Shown piece by piece: positions 1 through 9,004 of a DNA stretch of 44,468 nt. Origin of the DNA: an uncultured Collinsella sp. (lineage in GTDB: Bacteria; Actinomycetota; Coriobacteriia; Coriobacteriales; Coriobacteriaceae); assembly GCA_900540905.1 (NCBI GenBank), contig UQHR01000015.1, forward strand, positions 1 to 44,468, written 5' to 3'. The number at the start of each line of letters is the position of its first letter. Within the stretch, counting starts at the first letter, position 1. A program made the translations under genes and the position numbers. Under the pieces are notes generated by a model. It worked only from the letters and a program-made list of their open reading frames with translations, searched no databases and was not told the origin of the DNA.

Positions 1-2
1 TC

Positions 3-62
3 GAGTCGTCCTCGCAGACGCTCAAGCGGGAATACCTCGATACATACGAGGGAGGCGAATGA
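3..62 (+). CDS. C-terminal end of an unidentified protein (partial)
   Basis: An open frame enters from the left edge and ends in TGA at 60-62. The visible residues are ESSSQTLKREYLDTYEGGE, charged and coding-like, and the stop lies two bases before the next start. The short distance, and the fact that the last codons supply the ribosome binding site GGGAGG of the next gene, suggest a shared transcript. Too little is visible to name a family. It is one of only two TGA stops seen in the window. Confidence 0.45.
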   Translation, partial: ESSSQTLKREYLDTYEGGE

Positions 63-63
63 C

Positions 64-408
64 ATGAAACTATTTGAACAGCTGAAGTCCAATGCGTCGC
101 GCATGGCTGTCTACGCCATCCTCGTGGCAACGGCTTTATGCGGAATCGCGGCACCCGTCTATGCGCTCAACGGGGAGAAAGGCGATGTCGAACCCGCGTA
201 CATGGCTTCGACGGTTAAGGACCGGTACAAAGCCTTCTCTGGAGACACGTTTTACGTAGCAGAGTACGACACGACCTACCGTCAGCTTCGCTACAACAAG
301 GGCTACGACTATCTAGGCGCAGAGGCAATCAGCTATACGTCGGGTTGGTACCGCTCCAACTATGGACACATAACCCAGTTCAAGTGTAACTACCGTGTGT
401 ACAACTAA
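64..408 (+). CDS. Small secreted protein of unknown function
   Basis: 114 residues. The N-terminus has a basic stretch, a hydrophobic core at about residues 14-31 and a V-Y-A site at 32-34, which fits a Sec signal peptide cleaved after residue 34. The mature part of about 80 residues is rich in Tyr (motifs YVAEYDTTY and YTSGWYRSNYGH) and has a single Cys near the end. The size and the aromatic, Gly-rich tail recall small secreted bacteriocin-like proteins such as the lactococcin 972 group, but I see no convincing match and would not assign that function. The ATG follows GGGAGG at a normal distance and lies just after the stop of the preceding partial gene. A strong terminator follows at 424-458, so it is the last gene of its transcript. 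Confidence 0.7.
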   Translation: MKLFEQLKSNASRMAVYAILVATALCGIAAPVYALNGEKGDVEPAYMASTVKDRYKAFSGDTFYVAEYDTTYRQLRYNKGYDYLGAEAISYTSGWYRSNYGHITQFKCNYRVYN

Positions 409-423
409 AGCAACCGGCCGGGA

Positions 424-458
424 CGAGGGGTGACGCAAAAGCGTCGCCCCTCGTTTTT
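424..458 (+). terminator. Rho-independent terminator after the small secreted protein gene
   Basis: The stem CGAGGGGTGACGC pairs with GCGTCGCCCCTCG around an AAAA loop, with one G-U pair, and is followed by TTTTT. Confidence 0.9.
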
Positions 459-467
459 AACCATGTC

Positions 468-486
468 AACTGAACCTAGTTCAGTT
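468..486. promoter_or_regulatory. Perfect 8-bp inverted repeat, possible operator
   Basis: AACTGAAC-CTA-GTTCAGTT is a perfect dyad in the gap between the small secreted protein gene and rpmE. The size and spacing fit a dimeric regulator site, but no gene or promoter is clearly attached to it. Its role is unknown. Confidence 0.35.
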
Positions 487-550
487 TGGTTGATTTCCGA
501 TCTCAGCCGAACACATTGAGCGGAAAGGCCGTTCCCGCAGTCAGTCGAAC

Positions 551-590
551 GTCCCCGGGGCCCTTCTCAGGCCCCGGGGACGGCATTTTC
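551..590 (+). terminator. GC-rich hairpin in the gap before rpmE, terminator-like
   Basis: The 12-bp perfect arms GTCCCCGGGGCC and GGCCCCGGGGAC flank a 7-base loop, and a short T-tract (GGCATTTT) follows. I found no gene or tRNA between 459 and 550 that it would terminate, so an unrecognised small transcript or a backup terminator is possible. The rest of the 409-775 gap holds the 468-486 dyad and the rpmE promoter and leader. Confidence 0.45.
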
Positions 591-662
591 CCAGTTGAAG
601 GAACGGTGGAGATGTGTTTCGATGGGTCAGATTCGTGTCGTTCCGAAAAGACCGTGAACCTT

Positions 663-691
663 TTGTGGGACGCGCGGCGCCGTGGTACCAT
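663..691 (+). promoter_or_regulatory. Candidate sigma-70 type promoter of rpmE
   Basis: TTGTGG (663-668) and TACCAT (686-691) are separated by 17 bp and lie about 85 bases before the rpmE start, which leaves a structured leader. This is a consensus match only. Confidence 0.5.
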
Positions 692-703
692 AGCCGAGTT
701 TGT

Positions 704-762
704 TGTCTTGGTCGGAAACCAAGACGCCTTATGCGCTGATCGGTAACCAGCGCCTGACCAAT
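704..762 (+). promoter_or_regulatory. Structured 5' leader of rpmE, possible ribosomal-protein leader
   Basis: Two hairpins lie between the promoter and the ribosome binding site: GTCTTGGT-CGGAA-ACCAAGAC (704-724), then GCGCTG...CAGCGC (about 733-753). Leader RNAs that let L31 regulate its own mRNA are known upstream of rpmE in several bacterial groups, so autoregulation is a reasonable inference. I cannot check the structure against a covariance model. Confidence 0.4.
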
Positions 763-775
763 AAGGAGTCCTACC

Positions 776-1201
776 ATGAAGCAGGGTATCCATCCCCAGT
801 ATGTCGAGTGCACGGTGACGTGCTCCTGCGGCAACACCTTCAAGACGCACGCTACCGTGTCTGAGATGAAGGTCGAGCTTTGCAACGAGTGCCACCCGTT
901 CTACACCGGCCAGCAGAAGTTCGTCGACACCGGTGGACGCGTCCAGCGCTTCGCCGACAAGTTCGGTGGCGCCGCTGCCGCCCAGCTCAAGAAGGCCGAG
1001 GAGGCCAAGGCTGCCAAGGCCGCCAAGGCTGCTGAGGCCGAGGCCGCTCGCAAGGCCGCCGCTGAGGCCAAGGCTGCCGAGAAGGCTAAGCGTGCTGCTA
1101 AGTTTGCCGAGGAGGCTGCCAAGCAGGCCGCCGAGGCTCCCGCAGAGGCTCCCGTCGAGGAGGCCGCTGCCGAGGCCGAGACCACCGAGGCTGCTGAGTA
1201 A
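776..1201 (+). CDS. rpmE: Ribosomal protein L31 (zinc-binding type) with a long Ala/Lys/Glu tail
   Basis: The first 65 or so residues are a typical L31 that joins the 50S subunit and bridges to the small subunit. Cys16 and Cys18 (TCSCGN) with Cys36 and Cys39 (CNECHPF) are the zinc ligands of the C+ form, and TGGRVQRF is the family signature. Normal L31 has about 70 residues; here residues 66-141 form an extension of Ala, Lys and Glu, low in complexity and probably helical or disordered. The ATG follows AAGGAG at good spacing. The gene stands alone between its leader and a terminator at 1239-1279. The tail resembles the Ala/Lys-rich tails of some actinobacterial ribosomal proteins; its function is unknown. 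Confidence 0.96.
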   Translation: MKQGIHPQYVECTVTCSCGNTFKTHATVSEMKVELCNECHPFYTGQQKFVDTGGRVQRFADKFGGAAAAQLKKAEEAKAAKAAKAAEAEAARKAAAEAKAAEKAKRAAKFAEEAAKQAAEAPAEAPVEEAAAEAETTEAAE

Positions 1202-1238
1202 ATAGCTCGCCGCGGAATCGCTCGCATTCATGGCATGA

Positions 1239-1279
1239 GGGCCGTGCATCCATTTGGGTGCGCGGCCCTTTTTCTTTTT
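1239..1279 (+). terminator. Rho-independent terminator after rpmE
   Basis: The arms GGGCCGTGCATCC and GGGTGCGCGGCCC pair with G-U tolerance around ATTT and are followed by TTTTTCTTTTT. Confidence 0.9.
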
Positions 1280-1285
1280 AAATTA

Positions 1286-1380
1286 GTGCAAACTAACCTG
1301 TCCCCATGGCACCACATGGCAGAGAGGCGGCGTTTGCCCAGATAGACCTGCCAAAATTAACCTGTCCCATTGTGGCAGGT
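1286..1380. repeat. Pieces of the AACCTGTCCC palindrome families (E and F)
   Basis: GTGCAAACTAACCTGTCCCC (1286-1305) matches one arm of the complete palindrome at 34787-34833. ACCTGCCA (1346-1353) pairs with TGGCAGGT (1373-1380) around a loop that contains AACCTGTCCC, the same design as 13575-13617. These look like relics of a dispersed extragenic palindrome family. The gap 1202-1510 otherwise holds the rpmE terminator, the dyad at 1401-1416 and a TACAAT box at 1444-1449 that may be the secA -10 element. Confidence 0.55.
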
Positions 1381-1400
1381 TGGTCGTAGTTATTACGTGG

Positions 1401-1416
1401 CGGTCGAGCTCGACCG
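1401..1416. promoter_or_regulatory. 16-bp perfect palindrome upstream of secA
   Basis: CGGTCGAGCTCGACCG is a perfect dyad 28 bp before a TACAAT -10-like box and 95 bp before secA. The position fits an operator, but the regulator is unknown. Confidence 0.35.
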
Positions 1417-1510
1417 TATAGGCCGCGCCTTGTTTGGCTAAAGTACAATCATCTGTGTTTAACTCGCCCGCAGCTGCACGGCGTGGGCGATGGCCAAAAA
1501 GGAAAACCAC

Positions 1511-4317
<2,807 letters not shown>

Positions 4318-4318
<1 letters not shown>

Positions 4319-5466
4319 TGGCTGAGGCTTTAGAGGTAACGCCCGCCGAGCTGGACGCGTTCGCGGACCGGCTCGGCGAGGTCGAGTCGTATCTCCATTT
4401 GGACGAAAAGCGCACGCGCGTGACCGAGCTCGAGGCCAAAAGTGTTGCCCCCGGCTTTTGGGATGACGCCGACGCCGCCCGTGCCACCATGGAGGAGATC
4501 GCGCGCACCAAGGAAGATATCGCTGCCGTGGACACCGCGCGCGGCGAGCTTTCCGATGCCCGCGCCGCGCTGGAGCTTGCCGAGGAGATGGGGGATGACC
4601 CCGATGCCGTCGCCCTTCGCGAGGAGGCTGCAGCCACGGCTGAGCGCCTGGCCCGTGCCATCGATGAGCTTGAGCTTTCGAGCTGGTTTACCGGTGAGTT
4701 CGATCACGGCGATGCCATTGTGACCATCAAGCCCGGACAGGGTGGTCTGGAGGCCCAGGACTGGACCTTCATGCTCTTTAAGATGTACATGAAGTACTGC
4801 CAGCGTCGCGGCTGGAAGGTCACCATCAACGACTGTCCCGCGGCCGAGATCATCGGCATTGACCGCGCGACCTTTACCGTCGAGGGCAAGGACGCATTTG
4901 GCATGTTGCGCGCCGAGGCCGGCGTCCACCGCTTGGTGCGCATTAGCCCCACCGACGACAAGAAGCGCCGCCAGACCACGTTTGCCGGCGTCGAGGTCAT
5001 CCCCGTGCTACCCGATGATATCGACATCGAGATCAGCCCCGATGATATCCGCGTGGACGTGTACCACGCGAGCGGCCCGGGCGGTCAGGGCGTCAACACC
5101 ACCGACTCCGCCGTGCGCGTGACGCATTTTCCCAGCGGCATTGTGGTCACCTGCCAAAATGAGCGCAGTCAGATTCAAAACAAGGCCGCGTGCATGCAAA
5201 TCCTTAAGGCTCGCCTGTACGAGATTGAGCTCGAGAAGCGCGCCGAGGCGCTCGATGAGATTCGCGGACCTAAGACCACGATTGGTTTTGGCAACCAGAT
5301 TCGCAGCTACGTGCTCTACCCGTACCAGATGGTCAAAGACCTGCGTTCGGGTGTGGAGACCAGCAACGTCGAGGCCGTTCTTGACGATGGTGACCTGGAC
5401 CCGTTTGTTATTGGCTACCATCGCTGGGCCACCGGCAACGCCGATGCAGAAGGCTCGGAGGTCTAA
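4318..5466 (+). CDS. prfB: Peptide chain release factor 2, with an SPT recognition tripeptide
   Basis: RF2 ends translation at UAA and UGA. It has 382 residues. PGFWDD near residues 47-52 is typical of the RF2 N-terminal domain, and the catalytic GGQ is at 255-257 (GPGGQGVN). The codon-recognition tripeptide, Ser-Pro-Phe in standard RF2, reads Ser-Pro-Thr here (210-212, codons AGC CCC ACC at 4945-4953, within RISPTDDKKRRQTTF). Thr is the RF1 residue at that place (P-A/V-T). There is no internal UGA, so the programmed +1 frameshift that controls RF2 in many bacteria is absent. The gene is coupled to secA by a TAATG overlap, a common arrangement. Identity as RF2 rather than RF1 is firm from the N-terminus and the secA linkage. 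Confidence 0.96.
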
Positions 5467-5543
5467 AACATCGGGCGGCTTCAAGCCGATGCTAAGCCCA
5501 ACGGTTGGACGGGTTTGTATCCAGAATAAACCCTGCGCAGGGG

Positions 5544-5571
5544 TGGTTTTTGTCCGGCGAATCGGTAGAAT
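5544..5571 (+). promoter_or_regulatory. Possible promoter of the YitT-family gene
   Basis: TGGTTT (5544-5549) and TAGAAT (5566-5571) have a 16-bp spacer. This would start transcription just before the terminator hairpin at 5591-5619, so the hairpin would lie in the 5' leader. Weak consensus. Confidence 0.3.
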
Positions 5572-5590
5572 CGAATACAAGAAGAAGTTC

Positions 5591-5619
5591 AAAGCGCATC
5601 CGATGGGGTGCGCTTTTTT
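5591..5619 (+). terminator. Intrinsic terminator or attenuator directly before the YitT-family gene
   Basis: AAAGCGCATCC pairs with GGGTGCGCTTT around a short loop and is followed by TTTTTT. The ribosome binding site GAGGGAGG begins within a few bases. It ends the secA-prfB transcript; if the promoter at 5544-5571 is real it could also act as an attenuator for the next gene. Confidence 0.8.
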
Positions 5620-5631
5620 GAGGGAGGCAGT

Positions 5632-6522
5632 ATGGCATATCGTCTGGACATCAAGCGCATTCTTTCGATGAACTTCTTTCACGACCTGCCCCAGATTATG
5701 TTGGGGTGCGCTCTGGCCGCTATTGCGACCGACCTGTTTTTGATTCCCAACGGCCTTGCCGCCGGTGGCGTTACGGGCCTTGCCACCATTATCCAGGCGG
5801 TCGGCGCATCGCGCGGCCTATCGCTTCCCGTTGGTATTCAGACGATCGTGATGAACGCCTTGCTGTTGCTGGTCGTTATGCGCGAGGGCGGCATGTTCTA
5901 CGTGGTGCAGACCGCGACGGGCTTTGTGCTGCTGGGCTTCTTTACCGATCTGTTCGCCCCGTTTGTAGCACCTCTGGCGGATGCGGACCTGATGCTCCCT
6001 GCCATGTGGGGCGGCATTATTACGGGCATCGGTTACGGCATGGTGTTGCGCGCCGGCGCCAACACCGGCGGCTCGGACACGATTGGCCAAATCATCTCGC
6101 GTAATACCTCACTGCCCGTGGGCTCGACCGTCATGGCGATCGATGTTGCCGTATGCGCGCTGTCGGCTCCGGTCTTTTCAATCGAAAACGCACTGTATGC
6201 AGGCCTTTCGATGGTCATTAGCGGCTACGTGATCGATGCCGTGGTCGATGGTGGCAACAAACGCCGTATGGTACTCATCATCTCGGACAAGTTCCCTGAT
6301 ATCGCTGCCGATATCATGTATGGCCTGGGTCGTGGTTGTACCAAGTTTAAGGCGACTGGCATGTATTCGGGTGCCGAGAAGCCGGTGATTATGGTCATCG
6401 TGAGCCGTCGAGAGCTCAATACCCTCAAGACGATTGTGCGCGAGCGCGATCCTCGCGCCATTGTGACGGTCGCTGACGTTACGGAAGCCTTCGGCGAGGG
6501 ATTCAGGGACATTAGCGCGTAG
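5632..6522 (+). CDS. YitT-family membrane protein (DUF161 and DUF2179 domains)
   Basis: 296 residues. The N-terminal two thirds have about five or six hydrophobic segments with the conserved Gly-rich pieces IPNGLAAGGVTGLA and GANTGGSDTIGQI of the YitT/DUF161 family. The last 85 or so residues are soluble, with the DUF2179 pattern (GCTKFKATGMYSG and the VTVADVTEAFGEGF end). Family members are inner-membrane proteins; transport is often proposed, but the substrate is not established. The ATG at 5632 follows GAGGGAGG; the upstream in-frame ATG lies in the terminator and is rejected. The gene appears to be a single transcription unit. Confidence 0.88.
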   Translation: MAYRLDIKRILSMNFFHDLPQIMLGCALAAIATDLFLIPNGLAAGGVTGLATIIQAVGASRGLSLPVGIQTIVMNALLLLVVMREGGMFYVVQTATGFVLLGFFTDLFAPFVAPLADADLMLPAMWGGIITGIGYGMVLRAGANTGGSDTIGQIISRNTSLPVGSTVMAIDVAVCALSAPVFSIENALYAGLSMVISGYVIDAVVDGGNKRRMVLIISDKFPDIAADIMYGLGRGCTKFKATGMYSGAEKPVIMVIVSRRELNTLKTIVRERDPRAIVTVADVTEAFGEGFRDISA

Positions 6523-6729
6523 GGGCGACTGCATTCCATCCAAAAGACGTTCACATTGATAAACCGTTTCATCAGGGCGTCTGCCTGCTCAATTGTTCAA
6601 ATACTGATAAAAACTCTGGTAAAGCCTTCACTTTCCCGCATAATGGATGGCGTACGTGCATCGCGGCCGGGCTGGGACTACCTTCTGTGCCGTGCGCATC
6701 TTGTCTAAAGAGGATGAAAGGAAGGCACA

Positions 6730-7560
6730 ATGAGCGACGAAGAGCTCAAAAAGGTTGCCAACGAGGTAAGGAAGGGCATCGTCACCGGCGTGCACGCTGC
6801 CAAGTCCGGCCATCCGGGCGGTTCGCTCGGCGCTGCCGACATCATGACCTATCTGTACTTTGAGGAAATGAACGTCGACCCGGCCGATCCCCGCAAGGCC
6901 GACCGCGATCGCTTTGTGCTTTCCAAGGGCCACTGCGCGCCTGGTCTGTACGCCGTGCTCGCCGAGCGCGGGTTCTTCCCCAAGGAGGATCTCGAGACGC
7001 TGCGCCACATCGGCAGCCACCTGCAGGGCCATCCCAACATGAACGATACCCCGGGCGTCGACATGTCCACCGGTTCGCTCGGCCAGGGCATCTCCGCCGC
7101 CGTCGGGATGGCGCTCGCCGCCAAGCACTGGGGCGACGACTATCGTACCTACGCCCTGCTGGGTGACGGCGAGAGCGAGGAGGGCCAGGTTTGGGAGGCA
7201 GCCATGTTTGCCGGCAACCAGCAGCTCGACAACCTCTGTGTGATCGTCGACCACAACGGCCTGCAGATCGATGGCCCCGTCGAGGAGGTCAACGACCCCA
7301 TGCCGCTCGCCGACAAGTTCCGCGCCTTCAAGTTCCACGTGGTGGAGCTGGCTGACGGCAACGATTTCGACCAGATCCGCGCCGCCTTCGCCGAGGCTCG
7401 TGCCACCAAGGGCCAGCCGACCGCGATTATCGCCGAGACCACGAAGGGCAAGGGCGTCTCCTTTATGGAGAACCAGGTGGGCTGGCACGGCAAGGCCCCC
7501 AACGATGAACAGTTTGAGCAGGCCATGGCAGAGCTCACGGCCGCCGGAGAGGAGCTCTAG
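6730..7560 (+). CDS. Transketolase, N-terminal (thiamine diphosphate-binding) subunit
   Basis: First half of a split transketolase, which moves two-carbon units between sugar phosphates in the non-oxidative pentose phosphate pathway. 276 residues. It has SGHPGGSLG (about 20-28), KGHCAPGLYA, and the thiamine diphosphate motif starting LGDGESEEGQVWEAA and ending near VIVDHNG. It covers the Pyr/PP half that ends where single-chain transketolases continue. The stop TAG is followed directly by the ATG of the second subunit (GATG), so the two are coupled. The ATG follows GAAAGGAAGG. No strong promoter is obvious in 6523-6729, which is AT-richer than its surroundings and has CATAAT at 6640-6645 without a good -35. 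Confidence 0.95.
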   Translation: MSDEELKKVANEVRKGIVTGVHAAKSGHPGGSLGAADIMTYLYFEEMNVDPADPRKADRDRFVLSKGHCAPGLYAVLAERGFFPKEDLETLRHIGSHLQGHPNMNDTPGVDMSTGSLGQGISAAVGMALAAKHWGDDYRTYALLGDGESEEGQVWEAAMFAGNQQLDNLCVIVDHNGLQIDGPVEEVNDPMPLADKFRAFKFHVVELADGNDFDQIRAAFAEARATKGQPTAIIAETTKGKGVSFMENQVGWHGKAPNDEQFEQAMAELTAAGEEL

Positions 7561-7561
7561 G

Positions 7562-8503
7562 ATGGCAGACGTCAAGAAAATCGCCACGCGCGTAAGCTAC
7601 GGCGAGGCCCTCGTCGAGCTCGCCAACGAGCACGACGACTTTGTGGTCCTCGATGCCGACCTGGCTGCCGCAACGCAGACCGGCAAGTTCAAGGCCGCCT
7701 GCCCCGATCGTTTCTTTGATGTGGGCATTGCCGAGAGCAACCTGATGGGTGTCGCCGCCGGTATCGCAACCACCGGTCGCGTTGCCTTCGCGAGCACCTT
7801 TGCCATGTTTGCCGCCGGTCGCGCCTTTGAGCAGGTCCGCAACTCCATCGGCTACCCGCACCTCAACGTCAAGATCGGCGCCACGCACGCCGGCATCTCG
7901 GTGGGCGAGGACGGCGCCACGCACCAGTGCTGCGAGGACATCGCGCTCATGCGCGTCATCCCTGGCATGACCGTTGTCGTCCCGGCAGATGACGTGGAGG
8001 CACGAGCCGTGACGCGCGCCGCCTACGAGTGCGACGGCCCCGTGTACATGCGCTTCGCCCGTCTGGCCTCGCCGGTCATCAACGACCCCGAGACCTATAA
8101 GTTCGAGCTGGGCCGCGGTATCGTCATGCGCGAGGGCGCCGACGTGACCATCGTCGCCTGCGGCCTGATGGTCGGCGAGGCCCTCGAGGCCGCCGAGCAG
8201 CTCGCCGCCGAGGGCATCGACGCCGAGGTCATCAACATGCACACCATCAAGCCCATCGATGCCGACCTGATCGTCAAGAGCGCTACCAAGACCGGCCACG
8301 TCGTGACCGTCGAGGAGCATTCCGTGATCGGCGGCTTGGGTAGCGCTGTCGCCGACGTCCTGTGCGAGCAGTGCCCGACGCCGCTTAAGAAGATCGGCGT
8401 CAACGACACCTTTGGCGAGTCCGGTCCGGGTGCCGAGCTCCTGCACAAGTACGGCCTGGACGCCGCCAACATCGTGGCCACCACCAAGGAGTTCTTGGCA
8501 TAA
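7562..8503 (+). CDS. Transketolase, C-terminal subunit
   Basis: Second half of the split transketolase, 313 residues. It contains the pyrimidine-binding domain with FFDVGIAESNLMGVAAG (the catalytic Glu region), FASTFAMFAAGRAFEQVRN, GATHAGISVGEDGATHQ, and a C-terminal transketolase domain (VVTVEEHSVIGGLGSAVAD). It forms a heterotetramer with the upstream subunit in characterised split enzymes. GAGAGGAG before the ATG gives a strong binding site inside the end of the upstream gene. A stable terminator follows at 8552-8583. Split transketolases are common in Firmicutes and Actinobacteria, so this is expected. Confidence 0.95.
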   Translation: MADVKKIATRVSYGEALVELANEHDDFVVLDADLAAATQTGKFKAACPDRFFDVGIAESNLMGVAAGIATTGRVAFASTFAMFAAGRAFEQVRNSIGYPHLNVKIGATHAGISVGEDGATHQCCEDIALMRVIPGMTVVVPADDVEARAVTRAAYECDGPVYMRFARLASPVINDPETYKFELGRGIVMREGADVTIVACGLMVGEALEAAEQLAAEGIDAEVINMHTIKPIDADLIVKSATKTGHVVTVEEHSVIGGLGSAVADVLCEQCPTPLKKIGVNDTFGESGPGAELLHKYGLDAANIVATTKEFLA

Positions 8504-8551
8504 GGCAAGACGGATCTCAAGGACTGCTTCGCCAGTACTATGGAAACCCGG

Positions 8552-8583
8552 CAGGGGCGCTCTCTTGGAGAGCGCCCCTGTTT
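8552..8583 (+). terminator. Terminator-like hairpin after the transketolase genes
   Basis: The 13-bp perfect arms CAGGGGCGCTCTC and GAGAGCGCCCCTG flank a 3-base loop, followed only by TTT. Palindrome B1 starts two bases later. Confidence 0.75.
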
Positions 8584-8584
8584 C

Positions 8585-8651
8585 AGTTGCGGTGAAATAA
8601 GGACTGATTAGGGCTTTTAACTGCTAAAACAGTCCCTATTTCACCGCAACT
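8585..8651. repeat. Palindrome family B, copy 1
   Basis: A 22-bp arm that starts AGTTGCGGTGAAATA pairs with its inverted copy (TATTTCACCGCAACT) with one mismatch. The arms flank a 23-bp loop at 8607-8629. Copies at 22589-22655 and 35159-35225 have the same arms and exactly the same loop length but different loop sequences. Confidence 0.9.
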
Positions 8652-8724
8652 TCTAAAGAGGCCGTATCAAGCAGGATTTCAATTGGGATAAGGGCCCATT
8701 CCAGCCACGTTCAATTCAGCCCCC

Positions 8725-8927
8725 AAGCATGGCGCTGCTGCACTCAAGCAAAACGCAGCGACCCCTTAGTTACCGCAGGCCGGGCACAGGGCTACTCTCC
8801 AAATCTTTCCGCAGGACGGAGGAGCCCCCGCCGCGCGAAGCGCGCAGCGGGGGCTCCGACATGTCCGAGGACGATTTGGAGAGTAGCCCTGTGCCCGGCC
8901 TGCGGGATCCCTAAGCACGCCATGCTT
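8725..8927. repeat. Large nested palindrome upstream of ftsE
   Basis: Perfect 33-bp arms at 8773-8805 and 8873-8905 (starting CCGCAGGCCGGGCACAGG) enclose a second GC-rich hairpin (GGAGCCCCCGCCGCGC at 8821-8836 against its inverted copy near 8842-8857). CTTAG/CTAAG lies just outside, and AAGCATGGCG (8725-8734) is repeated inverted at 8918-8927. The whole would extrude as a cruciform or fold as a long RNA hairpin. No coding frame through it looks real. Together with palindrome B1 it accounts for most of the 8504-9004 gap; the remaining part ends with TAAAAT at 8954-8959, a possible -10 for ftsE. Confidence 0.9.
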
Positions 8928-9004
8928 CTTATGTGCAGCAAAGCTAATGCTGCTAAAATACAAAGCGCTCATGTAGTTTAAACGCACGACGATAAGGAGC
9001 ACCA

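Noticed and set aside
461..560. A tRNA or small stable RNA gene before the hairpin at 551-581
   Set aside because: No cloverleaf, anticodon arm or TTCRA loop with a matching acceptor stem could be built.
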